The position numbers and the translations under genes were made by a program. Positions 1 through 6,837 of a stretch of 8,662 bases of DNA are shown here, one piece after another; the stretch's first letter is position 1; every line of letters starts with the position of its first letter. The notes under the pieces are model-generated. The model worked only from the letters and a program-made list of their open reading frames with translations. It did not search any database and was not told the DNA's origin. Source of the DNA: CBDDRG01 sp051306415 (lineage in GTDB: Bacteria > Pseudomonadota > Gammaproteobacteria > Pseudomonadales > Porticoccaceae); NCBI GenBank assembly GCA_051306415.1, contig JBPPNE010000086.1, positions 1 through 8,662 on the forward strand. Reading direction: 5' to 3'.

Positions 1-1200
1 GCGCAGCCACAGGCCGTCCAGCGGCGCGTTGGCGTAACCCCAGGTCTTGCGGAAGTGGCTGAATTTGTACGGCGTACCGGCATAGGGTGTGCCCAGACTC
101 GCGGCCAGTGCCGGGGTGAAGGATTGCAGACGGGCGGGGTCGGTACCGATGCGGCGCAACGGCGTGACCTTGCCGACATAGGCGCCGGAGAAATCGCTGC
201 CGCTGGCGCCGTGGCAGGCGGTGCAGGTTTCCTGATAGATCGCCGCGCCGCGCTGGGCCTTGGCGGCGTCAATGGGGAAATACTGGCCAAACTCCGGTGG
301 CGTCGCGGTGGCGTTCCAGGCCTGGGTGCGCGCCATCGCCGCGTGATCCAGCGTCGTCGGCGTGGTACCGGTGCCGAAGGCGGCGTTCAGGTTGCGCTCC
401 TCGACGCGGTCGTTGTTGCCATCCCAGTGCAAGTGCATGCCGGCCTTCTTGGCTTGGTTCCAGATGGTGGGAAAATCCGCCGTACCCAGCAGTTCCTGCT
501 TCGGCAGGTCTTCAAAACTGAAATTGAACACGGCCTTGGCAGAATTGAAGGTATCGACCCGGCCCGGCCCCCAGGCCGGTTGATTGTGGAAGAAGCGCAG
601 CCGGTACATCAGCGTATTTACCCGATCGCGCATCAGCGCGATGGCGACCGGGTAGACCAGATAGTGATCAAGCAGGGATAGTTTGCCGGACTGGGCCTCA
701 ATCACTGGAATCAGGGTGTCGGCGCTGAACTTCACATCCCGCGTGCACTGATAGAAAAATTTCTCGAACCCCATCATGTCGAAGAGGTTGGCACCCATGC
801 CCGCGACCAGCAGGGGTTGCGCCTCCGGGCTTACCCGCACGGTGGAGGTGTGGCACACCGCACAGTTCACAAAGGTGCGATCAATGCCGAGATGCCGGCG
901 TTGGCTCATGCCTACGGGCAGGTCGTGACCGGGCTCGTAGATCAGACCCAGTGACGTATAGCCTTTGCCAGGCAGGTATTGCGGGCAGATTTCGGGTAGC
1001 GCCAGAAATACTTTTTTCGGGAAGCCCATTACCCGGTCGCCGCCGGTGGAGCCGTACTTGAAGTGCTCGATCGGGTCGGCGTAAACCACGGGTTCATCGC
1101 GGCCAAAGCGATTCACCGCGTAGATCGCGATGGCGGCGAACAGCAGGATCAGCAGGCCCAGCCAGAACCGGCTGGAGCAGAAAAACGAACGCGTCCTCAT
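1..1200 (-). CDS. RoxA-like membrane-anchored di-haem cytochrome c (partial, 3' end outside window)
   Basis: The frame is open for 400 codons and runs off the left edge. Residues 12-29 form one hydrophobic segment after a basic start (MRTRSFF), so the protein is an inner-membrane-anchored periplasmic protein or has an uncleaved signal. Two haem c attachment sites are visible: CAVCH at 113-117 and CTACH at 326-330. Between them lie PAWGPGRVDTFN (208-219) and a segment with LHWDGNN and ERNLNAAFG. The last visible residues, GYANAPLDGLWLR, match the run that in RoxA-type proteins leads into a conserved APYLHNGSVP-like loop just beyond the edge. RoxA is the rubber oxygenase of Xanthomonas; most relatives are uncharacterised cytochromes, so oxygenase, peroxidase or electron-carrier roles all remain open. 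The ATG lies 9 bases after the stop of the upstream gene, with GAGG 7 bases before it, so it is the last visible gene of the operon. Cytochrome c identity is firm; activity is not known. Confidence 0.85.
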   Translation of the reverse strand, partial: MRTRSFFCSSRFWLGLLILLFAAIAIYAVNRFGRDEPVVYADPIEHFKYGSTGGDRVMGFPKKVFLALPEICPQYLPGKGYTSLGLIYEPGHDLPVGMSQRRHLGIDRTFVNCAVCHTSTVRVSPEAQPLLVAGMGANLFDMMGFEKFFYQCTRDVKFSADTLIPVIEAQSGKLSLLDHYLVYPVAIALMRDRVNTLMYRLRFFHNQPAWGPGRVDTFNSAKAVFNFSFEDLPKQELLGTADFPTIWNQAKKAGMHLHWDGNNDRVEERNLNAAFGTGTTPTTLDHAAMARTQAWNATATPPEFGQYFPIDAAKAQRGAAIYQETCTACHGASGSDFSGAYVGKVTPLRRIGTDPARLQSFTPALAASLGTPYAGTPYKFSHFRKTWGYANAPLDGLWLR

Positions 1201-1207
1201 GGTGGGG

Positions 1208-1211
1208 CCTC
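1208..1211 (-). promoter_or_regulatory. Ribosome binding site of the membrane-anchored cytochrome, overlapping the previous stop
   Basis: On the minus strand the TGA stop of the 684-residue gene (1212-1210) is read as TGAGG, so the GAGG ribosome binding site shares bases with the stop. Seven bases then separate it from the ATG at 1200. This supports that start and suggests translational coupling of the two genes. Confidence 0.6.
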
Positions 1212-3264
1212 AGTGGGCAGTGGGAATGGGAGTGAGCGACGGCGCGACCGCGCGGCCCGCGGCGGGAGCCGGCAGGCACGGCCGCAGCGTGTCGAAGGGA
1301 ATTGCCAGCACGGAATCCACTTCCTTGCCCTGCGCGCGCAGGCGTTGACCGGCGTCATCAACAAGATGGGCAAGGGTGGCAGACGCGGCCCAGATTGCCG
1401 CATCACTGCCCTGCGCCGCGAGTGCGGACACCGGCGGCATCGGCGTTTTGCGGCGCTGCGATGCGTTCAGGCGCCATTGGCTCAAGCGATAGAAAATGCG
1501 CTCGGCGCAATGGTCGAGACGCGCCTCGACGGTGGCGGCGTCGCCGTGCAAAAAATTGGGCGGGACGTTGCCATTGCTGTTGTGACACTCGCCGCAGTGG
1601 CGGTGGAATTGCGCGGCGCGGCCCGCGAGCTCGGGTTCTGCGACCGGTTCAAGCTGCGCTGGCGGCGAGCGCACGGACCGCGTTCGTAGGGCGGCGAAGC
1701 CAAGCTGTTGCCGCAGTTCGGCAAGGGCGCGGCTACCGTCGAAAATCTCGGCGGTCAGCACTGGCAATCGCGCCACGGCCGCGCGCGCCACCGCATAGTC
1801 GGCGATCAGCGTGATCTGTGCGCTGCCGTCGGTGCGGAGCACATCGGTGGGTATTGTGGTGGGGCGTCGCGGCCAATCGGCTATTCGGCCGCGCAGCCGT
1901 AGCCGCGCCCAGCGGCGGCCGTCGGGCAGGCGCGCCGAAGCGGCATGGCGCGCTGGCGTGAAGTCGAAAACGCCGGCTGCGGTCGGACGCCCCGACAGCG
2001 TCAGGCCGGTGGCGGCGGATACCTGATCCACGCGCAAGCGATCGACGCGGCCGCTGTCGCCAGGGGCGTCGATGACGCCGGCGACTTCGATAGCGGAGCC
2101 GGCACACTCAAATACCAGTCGCGCCGGCTTGGCGGTGAAGCGGCAGGGCAGCTCGTAATTTTGCGCCGGCGCGTTGGTGTCTTGGGTGAGTGCGCGGTCG
2201 AGGGCGGCGACGTCGCTGCTGCTCAGCAGTCCGGCGAGCCCCGCGACCAGGCGGGCGTTGTCAGGTTGCGCCCAATGCTCGCGCGGCGGCCGCGGGTTGA
2301 GCGGCTCGAAGCGTACGGGGACGGGCGCCAACTGGGCGAGTTCGGCCGCCGCCGTTGGCGGGGCGTCAGCGGGCGCCGTGGCGGTTTCGACGACCGGCTG
2401 CAACGGATCGCGGTTGGGAATGCTGGCATTGGGAATCGGCAGACCCTGCGGCCAGACGCTATCCCAGCGAGCTTCCAACGCAGTCAATTGCAACAGACTT
2501 GCGTCCGGCAGACTGCCGGACAGTGCATAGCGCAATGCGGCATCCAGCCATTGGGTGCGACACTCAGCGTCACAGGCCTCGCGCCAGACCTGTTGCCAGA
2601 GCGGGAACAGACCGGCCCGTTCAACCGCGGCGTCGATCAGATAGGCGACGTCGGTGCCGCTGAGCGCGATGCCGTAGTAATCGCGCCCGGTGACTTTCAG
2701 GCGCGCGGCGATGGCAGGGTTGGCCGGGGTTTCGTCCCACAGTGGACGGGCGAAAATCGGCGCCGCGTTCTGGTGGCAGGCGAGACACAGCGCACGGCGG
2801 GCGTAATAGAGTCGGGGCTGCGCGCCGGCGCGGTAATCGCGCACGACCTGGAATTCAAAGCGCCCGGCGGCTTCGTTGTAGCTGATGACTTCGAGCACGC
2901 CGGCGCGCTCGTTGTAGCCGAAAAACAGGCGATCCTGCAGCGGCGCATAGCCCGCCCGGGACGTCCCATCGACCGCCGCTACCACGCGCGGGAAGCGGAA
3001 AAAATCCGGCGCCGCCGCGCGTTGCAACGAGCGCCCGAGTGGGATCAGCGTGGTTTTGAGCGGCGAGAAACCATCGTTGGAGGCGTCCAGTTGCGCGCGG
3101 ATGCGCGCCATCAGCGCGGATAGCGGATAGGGCACTGGCCCCTCGCCCACCAGCAGGTCAAAGCTGGAGGCACCCGCCGGCGGCAGGTCGCTGGCGCCGG
3201 CGGGTGAGTTGGCAATCCATACCGACAGCAAGATCATCAAGCCTCCGCGTATCCCTGCTCGCAT
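1210..3264 (-). CDS. Exported di-haem cytochrome c-like protein, 684 aa, function unknown
   Basis: With the ATG at 3264 the protein starts MRAGIRGG, followed by a hydrophobic core and a likely signal-peptidase site near NSPAGA-S, so it should be exported to the periplasm. Haem c sites are CLACH at 160-164, followed by QNAAPIFARPLWDE, and CGECH at 557-561. After the second site TPMPPVS (608-614) offers Met609 as a possible axial ligand. The nearly 400 residues between the haems are unusually long and include a Pro/Ala-rich stretch around 296-315 and a beta-rich-looking region with two Cys. I recognise the CLxCHQN-x-APIF-x-RxxWDE pattern from uncharacterised bacterial cytochrome-domain proteins, but know of no assigned reaction. 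Other starts are a GTG at 3321, which overlaps the lipoprotein gene, and an ATG at 3237, which has a GGAGG but loses the basic end of the signal peptide. Likely a redox partner of the flanking cytochromes. Confidence 0.82.
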   Translation of the reverse strand: MRAGIRGGLMILLSVWIANSPAGASDLPPAGASSFDLLVGEGPVPYPLSALMARIRAQLDASNDGFSPLKTTLIPLGRSLQRAAAPDFFRFPRVVAAVDGTSRAGYAPLQDRLFFGYNERAGVLEVISYNEAAGRFEFQVVRDYRAGAQPRLYYARRALCLACHQNAAPIFARPLWDETPANPAIAARLKVTGRDYYGIALSGTDVAYLIDAAVERAGLFPLWQQVWREACDAECRTQWLDAALRYALSGSLPDASLLQLTALEARWDSVWPQGLPIPNASIPNRDPLQPVVETATAPADAPPTAAAELAQLAPVPVRFEPLNPRPPREHWAQPDNARLVAGLAGLLSSSDVAALDRALTQDTNAPAQNYELPCRFTAKPARLVFECAGSAIEVAGVIDAPGDSGRVDRLRVDQVSAATGLTLSGRPTAAGVFDFTPARHAASARLPDGRRWARLRLRGRIADWPRRPTTIPTDVLRTDGSAQITLIADYAVARAAVARLPVLTAEIFDGSRALAELRQQLGFAALRTRSVRSPPAQLEPVAEPELAGRAAQFHRHCGECHNSNGNVPPNFLHGDAATVEARLDHCAERIFYRLSQWRLNASQRRKTPMPPVSALAAQGSDAAIWAASATLAHLVDDAGQRLRAQGKEVDSVLAIPFDTLRPCLPAPAAGRAVAPSLTPIPTAH
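3242..3246 (-). promoter_or_regulatory. GGAGG motif that makes the start of the 684-aa gene ambiguous
   Basis: A perfect GGAGG lies 4 bases before the internal ATG at 3237, whereas the ATG at 3264 has no clear ribosome binding site. The 3237 start would leave an 8- to 10-residue hydrophobic segment with no preceding positive charge, a poor signal peptide for a protein whose haems need export. I therefore keep 3264 as the call, but the short form is possible, and this GGAGG may simply be Gly codons. Confidence 0.35.
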
Positions 3265-3289
3265 AGCCGGCCTGGCCGCTGACGGCTCG

Positions 3290-4171
3290 CTAGGGTCGGG
3301 TGACGACCCGTGGCTGCGCACCCTGCCAGCATTCGTTGACGCTGGTTACGGTGCTGTTCCCGGCGAGAAATTCCTCATTCTCCGCTGCCGCGATCGCTTG
3401 GTTCTCGAGCACGAAGTTCAGCCCGAACGCGCGATCCAGATAGGCGCGGCCGAGGTAGAGACCGGGGCGGACCATGCGGATTTCATCGCGCACTCGCAGG
3501 CCGTTGCGACCGGCGAGGAAATCCGGAATCTCGCGGTAGCCGGCGATCTCGTCGGTAAATGCATAGTCGATGATGATCGACTCGCGACGGGAGTCGAGCA
3601 GGCTCTGTCCGCAATACAGTTTGGCCGGGAACAGCAGCCAGGCGTCCTTGCCGGCGACGTCGATTTTGGCCAGTTCGCCCTTGTCCAGAATCGGCCGCAG
3701 GATGGTGAGATCCTCGATGCGATTGCGCAGCAGCTTCTGGTCACGGTAGAACACCTTGCCCTTCCACAGCGTCTCGCCGACGATTTCAAGCTTCTTGCCC
3801 TTGAACTGCGCGGCAAGCCCCTTGAGGCCGCCAAGGATCTCGGCGACGCGCAGCTTGCCGCTGCCGCCCTTGGGCAGAATGATGCTGCCGTCAAACGGCC
3901 CGTCGGGTATCGGCCCCGCGGGCAGCCGGGCATAGAGCTGGTCGATCTGCTCCTGGGTCAGCGTCGCCAGATAGTCGGGGGTGATTTTTGCGAGCTCCGT
4001 CGCCGCGATCGGATAGTCGTATTCGATCTGGGCGAAATCGGGTTTCTCGGCGTAGTTCTCGCCGGCGGGCGCATAGCGGATATCGGGCTGATCCGCAAAC
4101 CAGGACTTGACGCGGTCGCAGCCGGACAGCGACAACGCGGCGGCGAGGAGAAGCAGGGGCATCGTGCGCAT
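3290..4171 (-). CDS. Putative lipoprotein of unknown function, 293 aa
   Basis: The N-terminus is a lipoprotein signal: MRTMP, a Leu/Ala core, then the lipobox LSGC with Cys18 as the lipidated residue. Asp19 follows the Cys; under the E. coli Lol rule this keeps a lipoprotein in the inner membrane, facing the periplasm. The mature part has no CxxCH and only two further Cys (187 and 281), which could form a disulfide. Distinctive segments are GPIPDGPFDGS (87-97), LWKGKVFYRDQ (135-145) and RPGLYLGRAYLDR (235-247). The alternation of polar and hydrophobic residues after about residue 90 looks beta-rich, perhaps a barrel, but that is a guess. I do not recognise a characterised family. It sits 11 bases after one cytochrome gene and 25 before the next, so it probably works with them, for example as an anchor, chaperone or substrate-binding subunit. 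Upstream codons in this frame belong to the preceding gene's region and carry no signal. Confidence 0.8.
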   Translation of the reverse strand: MRTMPLLLLAAALSLSGCDRVKSWFADQPDIRYAPAGENYAEKPDFAQIEYDYPIAATELAKITPDYLATLTQEQIDQLYARLPAGPIPDGPFDGSIILPKGGSGKLRVAEILGGLKGLAAQFKGKKLEIVGETLWKGKVFYRDQKLLRNRIEDLTILRPILDKGELAKIDVAGKDAWLLFPAKLYCGQSLLDSRRESIIIDYAFTDEIAGYREIPDFLAGRNGLRVRDEIRMVRPGLYLGRAYLDRAFGLNFVLENQAIAAAENEEFLAGNSTVTSVNECWQGAQPRVVTRP

Positions 4172-4178
4172 GGTGGTT

Positions 4179-4184
4179 CTCCTT
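4179..4184 (-). promoter_or_regulatory. Ribosome binding site of the lipoprotein gene, overlapping the previous stop
   Basis: AAGGAG lies 7 bases before the ATG at 4171 and shares its two A residues with the TAA stop (4185-4183) of the 860-residue cytochrome. This fixes the lipoprotein start at 4171 rather than further upstream in the same open frame, and points to coupled translation of the two genes. Confidence 0.75.
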
Positions 4185-6765
4185 ACAGCGTGGCGAGGAA
4201 GGCGATGAGTGCGCTCTTGTCGGCGGGCGACAAGTCTTCGCCGAAGCGGTGGCCGGCGTTCTCGATATCCGTGGTGCAGGACGAATACAGCTCCCACAAC
4301 AGCGGCAGTCGCTCGCGCGCCGCCTTGATCGCATCGACCAGCCTGCCCGGATCGCTGACGATCTCGCTGCCGATAGTTTTTAGTTCGGCCGTCAGTTTGC
4401 GGGCATTGTCGGCACCCACGCGCGCGGTCAGGCGCGTTTCCAGTTGCGCGGGGTGCAGCTTGGCCTCGATCAGATCGACGATGAGCGCCTTGTGCTGGAA
4501 GTTGCCAACATTGCCCGCGGTGGCGCCGGCGGGGATGCGCACGGTGAAGCCGACGACTTTCTTCTCTTCCTTGCCATCCCACAGGCGTGGGCCAATATCG
4601 AGGACGATATCCTGATCGAGCTTGGTCGCCTTGGCAATGCGTTGGCCTGGGTTCAGCAACTCACCCATCGAGGCGACATAGAGTTTGAAACGCCCCTCCA
4701 CGCTGGGGTCGTATTGCCAGCACGCGGGGCGTTGTTCGGCGGGCAATAGCGGCTTGCCGGGTTTGGTCGCATCGACGTAACTCGGGCGATAGAATTCGTA
4801 CTCGCCACTGCCGCCCCAGCCACAGAGCTCCGGCCCCACCGAGTTGTTGTGCATGAAGGGAGCGTGGGCCCACAGGTTGACCAGTGAGACGTTGCGATAG
4901 TAGCCGCGACCGCCATCGTTGGGCTCGGCGATGTTGGCGTCTGCCGCGCGTGCCCGGTAATTCTCCGATCCAAACTCCTCCCAGATGTGGCCGCGCAAAT
5001 GGTTTGAATGCAGTGCCCGACAGCGCTCGGTGCCGATTTCCGCCACCGGGGTCGGCAGGTCATTGCCCAGCCAGTCGGCGCGCAGCCCGGTTTTCGCATC
5101 CAAGGCCTGAAAGTCGACCGCCTCAAACGGCGGTTTGTTGCTGGAATGGCAACGAGCGCAGTTGGCGGCGAATACCGTGCGACCGCGACTGACGGCACCG
5201 TTGCCGAAGCCCTGTTCGAGCTCGGCGACAAGATCATCCCGCTCGTAATTGGCGGGCGCGGGCGATATTGGTGGCGATGTCGGTGGCGATGTCGGTGGCG
5301 ATAGTGCGTTGGCGCGGGCCGTCAGCAAATCGGTGGCATGGCCTTCAGGCGATAGAAAGAAATCGAAGATATTGGGCAGGCGGTCTTCGATGGCGCGAAA
5401 ATTCGGGCAGTCGCGGCGGCACTGGCCGATGTCGAAGGGGGTTTGGCCGAAATTGCGCGCGGTCGGATCAAGCTGGCGCAGATCGGTCAGATGGTTCAGC
5501 CAGCAGGTTTCGGCACAGGAGCCGATGTTGAAATAGACCCGCTGAATGGCGCCCAGGGCACCGGTGGAATCCTCGCCGCCCTTGAGGATGTTGTGCACGG
5601 TTTCCGTTTCGAGCTTGCGCTGCCAGCACTTGCCCGGTTTGTCCGGCTCGCACCAGCACTCGCGCGGGTTGGCGCCGACGGCGCAGGTGTCGGTCTTGTG
5701 CCAGCGCAGGACATGGGTATCGGCATGCACTGGCCGCTGCGCGGAGTTGGTGAGCGCGTTGATGGTGCCGGAGTTATTCACCTGATCGGTCGGAATCGCC
5801 GAGGTATCGGAGGTGCCGGGGCGAGCGTGGGCAAACACCTGCCACTCCAGCGTGTTGGCGGGCATGCCGGAGACGATGATCTCGGAGATGCGAATGTATT
5901 GGTTGCCGATCAGGCCGAGGATGTTGTCCCACTGCGGGTGCGCCGGATTCACCGGCGGTTTGACCGGATTGAACGTGATGTGGCAGGCGCCGCAGGCCAT
6001 GCCGATGCGAAACGGCGGTTCGATGGAGCCATCGCCAAGGTGGCTCAGATTGGCGTCGGCGCGGCGCGGATCGTCGCTCAGTTTGCCGTCGTAACCGGCC
6101 CAGGTCGCGGTGCCGGCGTTCAGCTTTGCCCAGGCGGCGGGATCAAACTTCGGGTTGGGGAATTTGCGAAACCCGAGCGCGCCGGTGGAAGTGCCAAAAG
6201 CCAGATTGCAGGAATCCTCGCGGCCCGCCTGGTGCCCCTTTGGATCATTGGCGTCGGCGGAGGCTTCCACGAAGTCGCAGGCCGGATCGCGATAACCCGG
6301 TTTGCCGACAAAATTGAGCAGGGCCTCATCGCCGGGGCACCAGTCAAAACCGAAGGTCTCGTCCATGTTTTTGGCCGGGCAGCCGGGACTGCCGGGGGTG
6401 CAGCAATCGGGATCGTTGATGAGCCCCCAGGTCGCGAAGCGCTGTTCGCGCTGGTCGCCGCGCAGCACCCGGTACCAGTCGATCAGCACGCCGACGCGTT
6501 GCTGAAAGGTGTAGGTGTGAAAGCGCTCGTTGCCGGCGGTGGCCTTGAACCAGATTTCCCGGCCGGCGCGCGCACTCGGCGTCAAGCCCGCCTCCCCGGC
6601 GGTGAAGCTATTGCCGTTGGGTGCCGCTGACATCGGCTGGACGGCGGTGCCCACGGTGGTGTCAGCATCGGTGGTAGGGGAAGTGGATGAAGGTTCGGCG
6701 GCAAACCCGGCGCAGGTGGTAATCAGGGTCAGGCCAAATGCGGCTATCAATGCTGAAGTCTTCAT
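4183..6765 (-). CDS. Exported Cys-rich di-haem cytochrome c with RoxA-like C-terminal half, 860 aa
   Basis: The first gene of the operon. A Sec signal peptide, MKTSALIAAF...GFAA with cleavage near Ala23, predicts a periplasmic protein. Haem c sites are CGACH (258-262) and CARCH (536-540). Downstream, LVNLWAHAPFMHNNSVG (628-644) and NAGHRFGEDLS (836-846) match the conserved end of RoxA-type di-haem proteins, in which a xxWAxAPxxHNxS loop is typical. The haems are 278 residues apart, against about 200 in RoxA as I remember it. The extra length between them includes a Cys-rich stretch (361-453: Cys 361, 370, 372, 380, 417, 421, 449, 453) and a Ser-Pro-Pro linker (489-504). A second Cys group (121, 122, 129, 143, 163, 186) precedes the first haem. 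Many disulfides are likely. AGGAG lies 7 bases before the ATG. Possible roles are a haem oxygenase, a peroxidase or an electron-transfer protein; the sequence does not decide among them. Confidence 0.85.
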   Translation of the reverse strand: MKTSALIAAFGLTLITTCAGFAAEPSSTSPTTDADTTVGTAVQPMSAAPNGNSFTAGEAGLTPSARAGREIWFKATAGNERFHTYTFQQRVGVLIDWYRVLRGDQREQRFATWGLINDPDCCTPGSPGCPAKNMDETFGFDWCPGDEALLNFVGKPGYRDPACDFVEASADANDPKGHQAGREDSCNLAFGTSTGALGFRKFPNPKFDPAAWAKLNAGTATWAGYDGKLSDDPRRADANLSHLGDGSIEPPFRIGMACGACHITFNPVKPPVNPAHPQWDNILGLIGNQYIRISEIIVSGMPANTLEWQVFAHARPGTSDTSAIPTDQVNNSGTINALTNSAQRPVHADTHVLRWHKTDTCAVGANPRECWCEPDKPGKCWQRKLETETVHNILKGGEDSTGALGAIQRVYFNIGSCAETCWLNHLTDLRQLDPTARNFGQTPFDIGQCRRDCPNFRAIEDRLPNIFDFFLSPEGHATDLLTARANALSPPTSPPTSPPISPAPANYERDDLVAELEQGFGNGAVSRGRTVFAANCARCHSSNKPPFEAVDFQALDAKTGLRADWLGNDLPTPVAEIGTERCRALHSNHLRGHIWEEFGSENYRARAADANIAEPNDGGRGYYRNVSLVNLWAHAPFMHNNSVGPELCGWGGSGEYEFYRPSYVDATKPGKPLLPAEQRPACWQYDPSVEGRFKLYVASMGELLNPGQRIAKATKLDQDIVLDIGPRLWDGKEEKKVVGFTVRIPAGATAGNVGNFQHKALIVDLIEAKLHPAQLETRLTARVGADNARKLTAELKTIGSEIVSDPGRLVDAIKAARERLPLLWELYSSCTTDIENAGHRFGEDLSPADKSALIAFLATL
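5258..5305. repeat. 12-bp tandem repeat encoding a Ser-Pro-Pro linker
   Basis: On the plus strand GGTGGCGATGTC occurs twice in a row (5270-5281 and 5282-5293). A third copy differs at its end (5294-5305), and a diverged one precedes them (5258-5269). In the minus-strand cytochrome gene the unit of exactly four codons encodes SPPT, SPPT, SPPI and then SPAP, a flexible linker between the Cys-rich region and the second haem domain. Because the unit is a multiple of three, gain or loss of copies would keep the frame. Confidence 0.85.
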
Positions 6766-6808
6766 CGCCTTGCTCCTGTTATTTTTTGCCGGCTACCGCG
6801 CCGCAACT

Positions 6809-6837
6809 TTAATACAACCCAACGTGCAGCAAGTCAA
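6809..6837 (-). promoter_or_regulatory. Sigma-70 promoter of the cytochrome operon
   Basis: On the minus strand TTGACT (6837-6832, five of six consensus bases for -35) is followed by a 17-base spacer and TATTAA (6814-6809, four of six for -10). Transcription should start near 6802, giving a leader of about 35 bases before the ATG at 6765. There is no other good promoter in front of the four minus-strand genes. The -35 box contains the TGA that ends the broken patatin frame. I see no convincing operator palindrome next to it. Confidence 0.6.

Noticed and set aside
55..681. Open plus-strand frame of 208 codons
   Set aside because: It is antisense to the RoxA-like cytochrome, whose haem motifs and family segments are clear. 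The product is Gly/Arg/Ala-rich with no motif, as expected from a GC-rich antisense frame.
1945..3123. Open plus-strand frame of 392 codons
   Set aside because: It lies wholly inside the 684-residue cytochrome gene on the other strand. It is low-complexity and Arg/Gly-rich, without a domain or a ribosome binding site.
4172..4582. N-terminal extension of the lipoprotein open frame
   Set aside because: It overlaps the end of the 860-residue gene and is Arg-rich. The lipobox and the AAGGAG just before 4171 place the true start there.
3209..4615. Open plus-strand frame of 468 codons
   Set aside because: It spans parts of three minus-strand genes and their junctions, which a real gene is unlikely to do. 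No motif is recognisable.
5443..6630. Open plus-strand frame of 395 codons
   Set aside because: It is antisense to the 860-residue cytochrome, with a Gly/Ala/Val-rich product and no family match that I recognise.
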